Shown piece by piece: positions 1 to 5,437 of a stretch of DNA of 21,749 bases. Both the position numbers and the translations under genes were made by a program. Each line of letters begins with the position of its first letter. Position 1 is the stretch's first letter. Source of the stretch: CALCTE01 sp045627885. GTDB taxonomy: Bacteria > Bacillota > Clostridia > Oscillospirales > CAG-272. The DNA is taken from assembly GCA_045627885.1 (NCBI GenBank), contig JAZQOM010000056.1, positions 1 to 21,749 on the forward strand, written 5' to 3'. The notes under the pieces were generated by a model. The model had not been told where the DNA came from. It was given only the letters and a program-made list of their open reading frames with translations, and searched no databases.

Positions 1-1
1 A

Positions 2-1354
2 ACCACTTACACAAGCGGTCCCAAGGATTCCGCCAACCATACATCCGTAGACAATACATGGCAGAAAGACGCTTCGCAGCACTGGAAATTATGCTCCGGC
101 TGCTCGACACAGGTACAGAAGGCAGACCACGAATACACAGATGATTGCGACACAACCTGCAACATCTGCGGATACACAAGAGCTGCCGCTCCTCATAACT
201 TCGATAAGTCAACCTGGAAGAAGGACGAGGAAAAGCACTGGCACGAATGCACCTGCGGCGAAAAGACCGATGTAGCAACTCACAGCTTCACCGTTCAGGA
301 CAACAGCCAGCTCAAGTCTGTTGCAAATTGCGAATCTCCCGCCGTTTACTACTACACCTGCGAATGCGGCGCGGTAGGAACCACCACTTACACAAGCGGC
401 TCAAAGGATTCCACCAACCATACATCCATAGGCAATACATGGCAGCACAACGAAACAAAGCATTGGAAGGTATGCGCCGGATGCTTGGCTGAATTAGATA
501 AGGAAGACCACGAATACGATGATGATTGCGATGCAATCTGCAACATCTGCGAATACGAAAGAACAGCTCCTCACAACTTCGACAAGTCAACCTGGAAGAA
601 GGACGAGGAAAAGCATTGGCACGAATGCACCTGCGGCGAAAAGACTGATGTTGCAACTCACAGCTTCACCGTTCAGGATGACAGCCATCTTGCTTCCGAA
701 GCAACCTGCAAGGATGCTGCCAAGTACTACTACACCTGCGAATGCGGCGCAGTAGGAACGACAACCTATTCAAAGGGCTTGCCCGATACATCAAAGCACA
801 ACTACGAGTTTGTTGACCTTGCAACAGGATATAAGTGCAGCGTATGCGAAGGCACTCTTCCCGTAAACTTCGGTGACCCCACCAAGTCTATTGACGGTCT
901 TACACTTCCCTTGGAGAGCTTAAACAGCCTCTATACCAACGAAGTATTTGCTCCCGTTGTTGCCGAGAACAAGGAACTCTCGAAGATTGATTCTCCCGAC
1001 GAAAGAAATGTCTGCGGAGCAATCGACCTCGGTCTGTATGTAAACGATGAGATGGAGAATCCCGTTGTTCCGATTCCCGAGGATGCTGTTGCAACTGTAG
1101 CAATCAACCTCGACGATTTCGAGAATGTTAAGCTCTTCGACGCAGATACCAAGCAAGAGATTCAATTTACCTATGTTGAAGGCAAAGCAACATTCACTGT
1201 CGGAAATGCAAAGAAAGTTGTATTCACAACCGATTCTGTAGTTCCTCAGACAGGCGATAACGGTATGATAGCTCTTTGGATTGTTCTTGTAGCAATCGCA
1301 GTGCTCGGCATGGCAGCTATTGCATATAGCGCAAAGAAGAAAGCCGACAGATAA
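2..1354 (+). CDS. Cys-rich repeat surface protein, sortase-anchored, 3' part only
   Basis: The reading frame is open from the left window edge, so only the last 450 residues are seen. It contains tandem units of 126-127 residues (381 and 378 bp spacing), nearly identical in places at DNA level. For example, 193-308 and 571-686 differ at only a few positions. Each unit carries paired-cysteine motifs: DDCD..CNIC, HWHECTCGEKTD and YYYTCECGAVG. These CxxC/CxC pairs suggest metal or disulfide-stabilised modules. A non-repetitive domain of about 160 residues follows. The end is a sorting signal: VPQTGDN at 1241-1261, a hydrophobic helix, then KKKADR. PQTGD-type signals are common in Clostridia and are used by a sortase to link proteins to the wall. 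The role is probably surface adhesion or display (inference). The exact ligand is unknown. A clear terminator follows the stop. Confidence 0.85.
   Translation, partial: TTYTSGPKDSANHTSVDNTWQKDASQHWKLCSGCSTQVQKADHEYTDDCDTTCNICGYTRAAAPHNFDKSTWKKDEEKHWHECTCGEKTDVATHSFTVQDNSQLKSVANCESPAVYYYTCECGAVGTTTYTSGSKDSTNHTSIGNTWQHNETKHWKVCAGCLAELDKEDHEYDDDCDAICNICEYERTAPHNFDKSTWKKDEEKHWHECTCGEKTDVATHSFTVQDDSHLASEATCKDAAKYYYTCECGAVGTTTYSKGLPDTSKHNYEFVDLATGYKCSVCEGTLPVNFGDPTKSIDGLTLPLESLNSLYTNEVFAPVVAENKELSKIDSPDERNVCGAIDLGLYVNDEMENPVVPIPEDAVATVAINLDDFENVKLFDADTKQEIQFTYVEGKATFTVGNAKKVVFTTDSVVPQTGDNGMIALWIVLVAIAVLGMAAIAYSAKKKADR
5..769 (+). repeat. Tandem ~380-bp coding repeats
   Basis: The phrase encoding TTY(T/S) recurs at about 5, 386 and 764, giving periods of 381 and 378 bp, so two complete units lie inside the window and the array continues to the left. 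The units contain stretches of near-identity, which points to recent duplication or gene conversion. The unit number in the full gene cannot be seen. Confidence 0.8.
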
Positions 1355-1364
1355 AAGTCAATAA

Positions 1365-1395
1365 AAAGAGAGCCCGATAAGGGCTCTCTTTTTTT
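1365..1395 (+). terminator. Rho-independent terminator of the surface protein gene
   Basis: An 11-bp stem (1365-1375 with 1381-1391, core AGAGAGCCC/GGGCTCTCT) with a 5-nt loop is followed by a run of seven T. It lies 11 nt after the stop codon. Confidence 0.92.
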
Positions 1396-1423
1396 ACGGT
1401 AAATGCCGCAAATCGAATTATTG

Positions 1424-1453
1424 TTGACAAGTCGGCTCTGTGCTTTGTATAAT
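1424..1453 (+). promoter_or_regulatory. Consensus sigma-A promoter
   Basis: TTGACA at 1424-1429 and TATAAT at 1448-1453 are separated by 18 bp, a perfect match to both hexamers. The expected transcription start is near 1460, only a few bases before the ATG at 1465 of the downstream gene. Confidence 0.88.
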
Positions 1454-1464
1454 AAAAAACGGAG

Positions 1465-2046
1465 ATGAGCAGATTGTATAATGTAAAAATTGTCCGTTCG
1501 CGGCGCAAAACTATCTCAATAGGCGTCCGCCGTGACGGAACGGTTATCGTCAGAGCGCCGTTATATATGAAAAATGAAGAAATAGAAAGCCATCTGCAAT
1601 CCGAACAGAGCTTTATAGAAAAAGCTCTTAAAAAAATGCAGGCAAACATATCGAAAGCAGAATCTCTCGGGCTTTTATCCGACGAAGATATTATCGCACT
1701 TAAAAAAAGGGCTTACGAATGCTTTCCGCCGCGCCTTGAGCATTTTGCCGAACTGTTCGGTACGGACTATTCGAAGCTAACGGTGCGTTGTCAACACACA
1801 AGATGGGGGAGTTGCAGCTCAAACGGAAATATCAGCCTCAACTGCCTTCTTTTGCTTGTACCCGACGATGTTTGTGACAGCGTGATAGCCCACGAAATTT
1901 GCCACAGAAAGTATATGAATCATTCGCGCAAATTTTATGCAGAGCTTTTGTCGAAATATCCGGATTACAGGCGTTGCGAACGCTGGCTGAAGGAAAACGG
2001 TAACGCAATTCTCATGCGCGCCGATATATTAAATACAAGCCGTTGA
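1465..2046 (+). CDS. YgjP/DUF45-type zinc metallohydrolase
   Basis: The product is a 193-residue cytoplasmic protein of the YgjP-like (DUF45, M48/SprT-like) metal-dependent hydrolase family. Visible hallmarks are RWGSCSS at residues 113-119, the zinc motif HEICH at 143-147 and the NHSRKFY segment at 152-158. The N-terminal SRRKT..I..R.DG..IVRAP block is also typical. The substrate of the family is not established; a protease-like role is assumed from the HExxH-type site. The start is uncertain. The ATG at 1465 is directly abutted by GGAG (1461-1464), which cannot serve as a normal ribosome binding site for it. A TTG at 1474 sits 9 nt after the same GGAG and would give a protein beginning MYNVKIVRS, which fits the family well. 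The gene has its own consensus promoter, and the next gene follows after 56 bp. Confidence 0.88.
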   Translation: MSRLYNVKIVRSRRKTISIGVRRDGTVIVRAPLYMKNEEIESHLQSEQSFIEKALKKMQANISKAESLGLLSDEDIIALKKRAYECFPPRLEHFAELFGTDYSKLTVRCQHTRWGSCSSNGNISLNCLLLLVPDDVCDSVIAHEICHRKYMNHSRKFYAELLSKYPDYRRCERWLKENGNAILMRADILNTSR

Positions 2047-2071
2047 ATTATTCATAAATTTGTGGTAAAAT
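2043..2071 (+). promoter_or_regulatory. Probable promoter of the RsbW-like gene
   Basis: TTGAAT (2043-2048) and TAAAAT (2066-2071) are separated by 17 bp. The -35 box overlaps the stop codon of the metallohydrolase gene, so the downstream pair could be transcribed separately or by read-through. Confidence 0.55.
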
Positions 2072-2102
2072 AATACTGAAATATGAGTCGGGAGGTGGAA
2101 AA

Positions 2103-2537
2103 ATGGAAAATCTGATACAGCCCGAAGTTTTGTCAAAGACTTTTGAGAACGCAAAAATAGACGATATATCCGTTTTGACGGAATTTGTAGAGTCAGAGCT
2201 CGAGAAGCTCGATTGCCCGATGAAGACGGTTATACAGATAAATGTTGCGATAGACGAGTTATTCAGCAATATCGTGTTGTACGCCTATGGCGGAGCGTCC
2301 GGCTCGGTCACGGTAAATTTAATAAAGAACGAAGAGCCTCGTTCGGTGTCGCTTCAGTTTATAGACAGCGGCACACCTTATGACCCTCTTGCCAAGGACG
2401 ACCCCGATGTCACTCTCAATGCGGAGGAGAGGAGTATCGGCGGACTCGGAATCTTTATGGTCAAAAAGACAATGGACGATATGAAGTACGAGTATAAAGA
2501 CGAAAAGAATATTCTTACGATAACAAAAAATATTTGA
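2103..2537 (+). CDS. RsbW/SpoIIAB-like serine kinase (anti-sigma ATPase)
   Basis: The product is a 144-residue GHKL ATPase of the HATPase_c_2 type, as in the anti-sigma factors RsbW and SpoIIAB. The N box is ELFSN at 52-56, the Mg/ATP box is DSG at 88-90, and the glycine lid is GGLGIFM at 113-119. The length fits the family, which has no dimerisation His domain and phosphorylates a STAS-domain antagonist on Ser. The start ATG has an excellent ribosome binding site, GGAGGTGG at 2091-2098. No sigma factor or STAS gene is adjacent, so the target is unknown. The stop TGA overlaps the ATG of the next gene (TGATG), indicating translational coupling. It might cooperate with the RsbU-like phosphatase at 19.3-20.8 kb, which is inference only. 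Confidence 0.85.
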   Translation: MENLIQPEVLSKTFENAKIDDISVLTEFVESELEKLDCPMKTVIQINVAIDELFSNIVLYAYGGASGSVTVNLIKNEEPRSVSLQFIDSGTPYDPLAKDDPDVTLNAEERSIGGLGIFMVKKTMDDMKYEYKDEKNILTITKNI

Positions 2538-2719
2538 TGGGAGTTGAGCTTTCTGTGGAAAAGAAGAGAGTAATTTATTGCTTGCTTTGCGGAGTAGGCG
2601 GCGGACTTATCGGAAGCTTTGCGGGAAAGCTCAATACAGCATCCGGAGCGCTTCTGTTTACTTTGGGAGTGTTGATTCTCACATTTTCGATAATCCGCAT
2701 ATTCGGCGGCAAATCTTAA
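2537..2719 (+). CDS. Small two-helix membrane protein
   Basis: The product has 60 residues, starting MGVELSVEKK. It has two hydrophobic helices, about residues 11-28 (Gly-rich, VGGGLIGSFAG) and 35-55, joined by a short polar turn, and ends with RIFGGKS. I do not recognise a family. The ATG at 2537 shares its A with the TGA of the RsbW-like gene, so expression is probably coupled. A GTG at 2555 preceded by GGGAG (2539-2543) with an 11-nt gap is an alternative start and would give 54 residues. The pairing with an anti-sigma-type ATPase suggests a membrane partner or sensor, but nothing in the sequence proves it. A bidirectional terminator follows. Confidence 0.7.
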   Translation: MGVELSVEKKRVIYCLLCGVGGGLIGSFAGKLNTASGALLFTLGVLILTFSIIRIFGGKS

Positions 2720-2730
2720 CTTGATATAAC

Positions 2731-2767
2731 AAAAAATTCGACCGAAGCTTCTTCGGTCGAATTTTTT
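2731..2767. terminator. Bidirectional terminator between convergent genes
   Basis: A perfect 17-bp stem (2731-2747 with 2751-2767, core TTCGACCGAAG) with a 3-nt loop has A and T runs on its two sides. It can end both the 2537-2719 gene on the plus strand and the glycerate kinase gene on the minus strand. Confidence 0.92.
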
Positions 2768-2778
2768 ATTGTTTGTTT

Positions 2779-3894
2779 TTATAATAATCTTAAAATGTTG
2801 TCCATAGTTGCGGCAAGATTTTCTTTACTGTGCTTTGCACTTTGAGAAAAATCCTGCGCTTTTCTGTTTATCGAAAAGACTGCGCTTATACCCATATCAA
2901 AAATTTCATTTGTGCTCTCATCACAACCGCAGAGCGCTATCACGGTTTTATTTTGCTTTTTTGCGGCATCGGCTATGCCGGAGAGCGCCTTTCCGCCTGC
3001 GCTTTGAGAGTCAATCTTGCCTTCGCCCGTAAATATGTAATCCGCATCGGAAATAATTTTGTCAAATTGAACTAACGAAAGCACAGCCTTTATTCCGGAG
3101 CAGAGCTTGCTTTTGAAGAAAGCCATAGTACCTGCGCCCATGCCGCCCGCGGCACCTGCTCCCGAAACGGCTGACACATCAACGCCGAGGTCGCGTTTTA
3201 TGCACTCGGAAAGATGATATAAGCCCTTGTCGAGAAGAATAACCTCACTTTCGTCCGCGCCTTTCTGCGGAGCAAAGATGTACGCCGCTCCGTTTTTGCC
3301 GTACAGTGGATTTGTTATGTCGCACATAGTAATAATTTCTGTGCTCAAAAGCTCGGAAATAAGACCGGAAGCATCGATTTTTGCAATATCGCAAAGAGTG
3401 TCACCGACGGGAATAAAAGCATTTCCCAACGCATCATAGAATTTTACTCCGAGAGCCGCCGCCGCACCGCAGCCGCCGTCGTTGGTGGAAGAGCCTCCGA
3501 GACATATAATAATCTTCTTTGCACCTGCAAATAGAGCGTTTTTAATCAGCGTACCGACGCCGAAGGTTGTGGTTTTTCCCGGATTTTTTCTGTCTTTTAC
3601 GAGAACAAGACCGCAGCACGCCGCCATTTCTATTACAGCGGTATTATCGGGAAGCATTCCGTAAAAGCTTTCGATTTTCTCCATAAAAGGACCTTCGCAG
3701 GTGACTTGAACCTTTTTTCCGCCGCAGGCTTTGATAAGACAGTCGACGCTGCCCTCTCCACCGTCCGCGATGGGAACGGAAATGACATCTGCGTCGAAGA
3801 AGAGCTTTTTTATTGAATTTTCCATTATTCCGCAAACTTCTTCCGAGGACATAGTTCCTTTGAAAGAATCGGGAATCAGAACGAATTTTTTCAC
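2779..3894 (-). CDS. Glycerate kinase (type 2, GarK/GlxK family)
   Basis: This 371-residue enzyme phosphorylates D-glycerate with ATP, feeding glycerate into glycolysis. Typical blocks are visible in order: IPDSFKGTMSS near the N-terminus, ADGGEGSVDCL, GGSSTNDGGCGAAAALG, GAGAAGGMGAG and TGEGKIDSQSAGGKALSGIA near the C-terminus. The length is close to the usual 380. The start is taken as GTG at 3894 because GGAGG lies at 3901-3905 with a 6-nt gap. A longer frame from TTG at 3909 would have the ribosome binding site inside the coding region. The gene stands alone, with its own promoter upstream and a shared terminator downstream. No other glycerate pathway genes are nearby. Whether it makes 2- or 3-phosphoglycerate cannot be told from sequence. 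Confidence 0.93.
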   Translation of the reverse strand: MKKFVLIPDSFKGTMSSEEVCGIMENSIKKLFFDADVISVPIADGGEGSVDCLIKACGGKKVQVTCEGPFMEKIESFYGMLPDNTAVIEMAACCGLVLVKDRKNPGKTTTFGVGTLIKNALFAGAKKIIICLGGSSTNDGGCGAAAALGVKFYDALGNAFIPVGDTLCDIAKIDASGLISELLSTEIITMCDITNPLYGKNGAAYIFAPQKGADESEVILLDKGLYHLSECIKRDLGVDVSAVSGAGAAGGMGAGTMAFFKSKLCSGIKAVLSLVQFDKIISDADYIFTGEGKIDSQSAGGKALSGIADAAKKQNKTVIALCGCDESTNEIFDMGISAVFSINRKAQDFSQSAKHSKENLAATMDNILRLL

Positions 3895-3926
3895 AAAATT
3901 CCTCCGCAAGCAATTATTATGGATAT

Positions 3927-3955
3927 ATTTTACACTTTATCGGCAGAATTGACAA
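3927..3955 (-). promoter_or_regulatory. Promoter of the glycerate kinase gene
   Basis: On the minus strand TTGTCA (3950-3955) and TAAAAT (3927-3932) are separated by 17 bp. The predicted start near 3920 gives a leader of about 26 nt, which includes the GGAGG. Confidence 0.7.
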
Positions 3956-4001
3956 GTGCAATATAGATATAATATACGGAATTTTATTTTCCGCCCGACC
4001 G

Positions 4002-4044
4002 AAAAATAATAGCCGACAGTCTCCGCAAGAGAATGTCGGCTATT
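4002..4044 (-). terminator. Terminator of the lipoprotein gene
   Basis: A perfect 11-bp outer stem (4008-4018 with 4034-4044, AATAGCCGACA) encloses a 4-bp inner stem (4020-4023 with 4029-4032). On the minus strand it is followed by A then five T. There is no T run in the plus direction, so it serves the minus-strand gene ending at 4114. Confidence 0.85.
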
Positions 4045-4113
4045 GTTATCAGTCCGTAAAAAACGGTATTTGGCGTTGTCACAACAACGCGATAATCAGC
4101 TTTGCTTTTATTA

Positions 4114-4659
4114 CTAATCTTTCCATGTTACTCTGCCGTCGAAGTCTTCACACCAAATATCAGACCATTCTTTCGGCTGCTCGGGTAAATCTATCGTGAT
4201 AACACCGTCTGCATCATGAAATGCGTAGGCACAAACATATCCGACACTGCTTGGTATATGTGCAGATTTAAGATAATAGCAATCGGCAAATGCTTTGTAG
4301 CCTATTCCCAACACGCTGTCGGGGATAATAACGGTTTTGAGAAGACGGCATTCTTTAAATCCTTCATCTGCGATAAATACAACAGGCTTTCCGTTATGCT
4401 CTGAAGGGATTACTATATCTTCGGGTATAGTGTGTACATCTTTTACACGGATACTGTACCCATCTGCTTGGAGCACACACTTTTCATCGCAATTATCGCT
4501 GTAATAGCTGCAGTCTTCAAACTCTTCAAAAATTAAATATTTGTCATCCGTGACGGCGAGCTCTTTTTTTTGCTTATCGGAGCCTTTATCTTTTTTGCCG
4601 CAGGAAACAAAGGATAGCGCGAGGATTATGCAAAGAAACAATGATATCAGTTTTTTCAT
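4114..4659 (-). CDS. BspA-like leucine-rich-repeat lipoprotein
   Basis: The 181-residue product begins with a lipoprotein signal peptide: MKK, a hydrophobic stretch and the lipobox LSFVSC followed by GKKDKG, so mature Cys20 would be lipid-anchored on the outer face of the membrane. After a Lys/Asp-rich linker come degenerate leucine-rich repeats of the BspA/LRR_5 type: DIVIPSEHNGKPVVFIADEGF, LLKTVIIPDSVLGIGYKAF and LKSAHIPSSVGYVCAYAF. Only about three repeats are present, far fewer than in large BspA adhesins, so this is a small member and not obviously truncated: the signal and the stop are both intact. The ribosome binding site AAAGG lies 8 nt before the ATG. The function is unknown; protein-protein or surface binding is the usual suggestion for the family. 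Confidence 0.82.
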   Translation of the reverse strand: MKKLISLFLCIILALSFVSCGKKDKGSDKQKKELAVTDDKYLIFEEFEDCSYYSDNCDEKCVLQADGYSIRVKDVHTIPEDIVIPSEHNGKPVVFIADEGFKECRLLKTVIIPDSVLGIGYKAFADCYYLKSAHIPSSVGYVCAYAFHDADGVITIDLPEQPKEWSDIWCEDFDGRVTWKD

Positions 4660-4712
4660 ATAGATTACCTTTCTTAAAAATAGTTATATTTCCTATTATC
4701 CGGAGCGTGTAT

Positions 4713-4741
4713 ATTATATAATACAGAGGATATTTTGTCAA
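4713..4741 (-). promoter_or_regulatory. Consensus promoter of the lipoprotein gene
   Basis: On the minus strand TTGACA (4736-4741) and TATAAT (4713-4718) are separated by 17 bp, a perfect match. The predicted leader is about 46 nt. Confidence 0.88.
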
Positions 4742-4828
4742 TAAAAATCGAAATAAACGGTGCAGATGCGGCAGAAATTTGCCACGCAAAAGTGTCATTG
4801 AAAAAAGCCACAAAAAAACACAAATATC

Positions 4829-4930
4829 CGTCGGCAAAGCTGACACCACACCACCTATTACTTCTTTCTTTCCAAAAATCCCGAGCAGGTTTAACTGATA
4901 AGTAAGAGGTAAAAGGTAAGAAGTAAGAAG
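4829..4930. repeat. Dispersed intergenic repeat, copy A
   Basis: This segment is related to the right window edge (21657-21749). It shares CGTCGGC(A/G)AAGC(T/C)GACACC, then a T/C-rich arm, then AAATCCCG, then AACTGA and TAAGAGGTAAAA, in the same order. The first block is a small inverted repeat. The right end, 4901-4930, is four tandem heptamers (AGTAAGA, GGTAAAA, GGTAAGA, AGTAAGA). No open frame lies in it. The repeat sits between the lipoprotein promoter and the tRNA terminator. The rest of the gene-free stretch 4742-4828 shows nothing I recognise. Confidence 0.75.
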
Positions 4931-4966
4931 AAAAAATCCCGTCCACTATCGTGAACGGGATTTTTG
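4931..4966 (-). terminator. Terminator of the tRNA-Ser transcript
   Basis: A perfect 11-bp stem (4932-4942 with 4955-4965, AAAAATCCCGT) begins 2 nt after the tRNA 3' end on the minus strand and ends in a T run. A short CAC/GTG pairing extends it inward. Confidence 0.85.
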
Positions 4967-4967
4967 G

Positions 4968-5053
4968 CGGATAGGGTGGGATTCGAACCCACGAGCCCGT
5001 GAGGACTACCTGATTTCGAGTCAGGGCCGTTATGACCACTTCGATACCTATCC
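4968..5053 (-). tRNA. tRNA-Ser(CGA)
   Basis: On the minus strand there is an 86-nt tRNA with acceptor arms GGATAGG/CCTATCC and discriminator G. The D-loop contains GTGGT. The anticodon stem CCTGA/TCAGG encloses the loop CTCGAAA, giving anticodon CGA (reads UCG). The long variable arm (TAGTCCTCACGGGCTC) is the mark of serine tRNAs. The T-arm is GTGGG TTCGAAT CCCAC. CCA is not encoded. A terminator hairpin follows directly. A broken copy of its first 32 nt lies 60-198 bp upstream, and the best promoter lies beyond that copy. Confidence 0.95.
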
Positions 5054-5112
5054 GTATATATGTTAAGCTTAAAATAAGCATTAACTCAATATTAAATTTT
5101 AACTAATAACAG

Positions 5113-5251
5113 CAGGGCCGTTATGTCCCGTCGCGGTACCCGTAATTTTCTACGGCTGACGCCTTGAAAATTCCGACCGCAGACGCATCTTATTGCTCGC
5201 TTAATCCGCCACCGGCGGCGCTCGCAAACGCTACCACTTCGATACCTATCC
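5113..5251 (-). pseudogene. Split 5' fragment of tRNA-Ser(CGA) with 107-bp insert
   Basis: Bases 5233-5251 equal nt 1-19 of the tRNA-Ser, and bases 5113-5125 equal nt 20-32, both without mismatch. Between them, 5126-5232 is foreign. Identity also extends 6 bp into the 5' flank (CGTATAT region). After nt 32 the similarity stops in the anticodon stem, so no functional tRNA can be formed here. The interruption falls in the D-loop directly after GTGGT. The gap to the intact gene (5054-5112) is AT-rich with nothing recognisable. The order on the minus strand is promoter, broken copy, intact tRNA. Confidence 0.8.
5126..5232. other. 107-bp structured insert inside the tRNA fragment
   Basis: The insert is more GC-rich than its AT-rich surroundings, has no open frame of note and can fold. 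Read on the minus strand it has a CCGCC-GGT-GGCGG hairpin. It also has a longer hairpin with GCGGT/ACCGC outside, AATTTTC/GAAAATT in the middle and GGC/GCC near the loop. No direct target duplication and no clear terminal inverted repeats are visible. It may be a small non-autonomous repeat element or part of a tRNA-derived repeat. No second copy occurs in this window. Confidence 0.5.
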
Positions 5252-5274
5252 GTATATGTTTTTCACACTCAATT

Positions 5275-5303
5275 ATTCTATCACGCATATTTATAATTGT
5301 CAA
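5275..5303 (-). promoter_or_regulatory. Promoter of the tRNA-Ser unit
   Basis: On the minus strand TTGACA (5298-5303) and TAGAAT (5275-5280) are separated by 17 bp. The start is expected near 5268, 17 nt before the broken tRNA copy and about 215 nt before the intact tRNA. Closer to the intact tRNA I see only weak boxes. Confidence 0.72.
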
Positions 5304-5355
5304 GCATAAATAATATTATCACAGCGAAAAAAAGCTCACAAAATGCCGTGTTTTG

Positions 5356-5384
5356 TTGACTTGACCGAATATCCGTGATAAAAT
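5356..5384 (+). promoter_or_regulatory. Promoter of the aroA-tgt operon
   Basis: TTGACT (5356-5361) and TAAAAT (5379-5384) are separated by 17 bp, giving a leader of about 47 nt before aroA. It is divergent to the tRNA promoter. No other terminator or strong promoter was noticed until after tgt. Confidence 0.72.
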
Positions 5385-5437
5385 AAATTATTATAATAGG
5401 GAAAAATATATGCGTATCAAAACGGTGGTTATATTAT

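Noticed and set aside
312..656. Minus-strand open frame inside the surface protein gene
   Set aside because: It is the shadow of the repeat coding sequence; repeated Cys-rich motifs with consistent periodicity are on the plus strand.
3949..3973. Plus-strand TTGACA and TATAAT as a promoter toward 4.0 kb
   Set aside because: The spacing is only 13 bp and no plus-strand gene follows; the same bases are better read as the minus-strand promoter of the glycerate kinase gene.
4901..4930. Heptamer tandem array as a CRISPR-like locus
   Set aside because: The units are 7 bp with no spacers and there are no cas genes.
4674..5081. A 135-residue open frame on the minus strand
   Set aside because: It runs through the tRNA-Ser gene, its terminator and repeat copy A, so it is not a real coding region.
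5126..5232. The 107-bp insert as a self-splicing or tRNA intron
   Set aside because: It is far too short for a group I or II intron, lies in the D-loop and not the anticodon loop, and the 3' part of the tRNA is missing after it.
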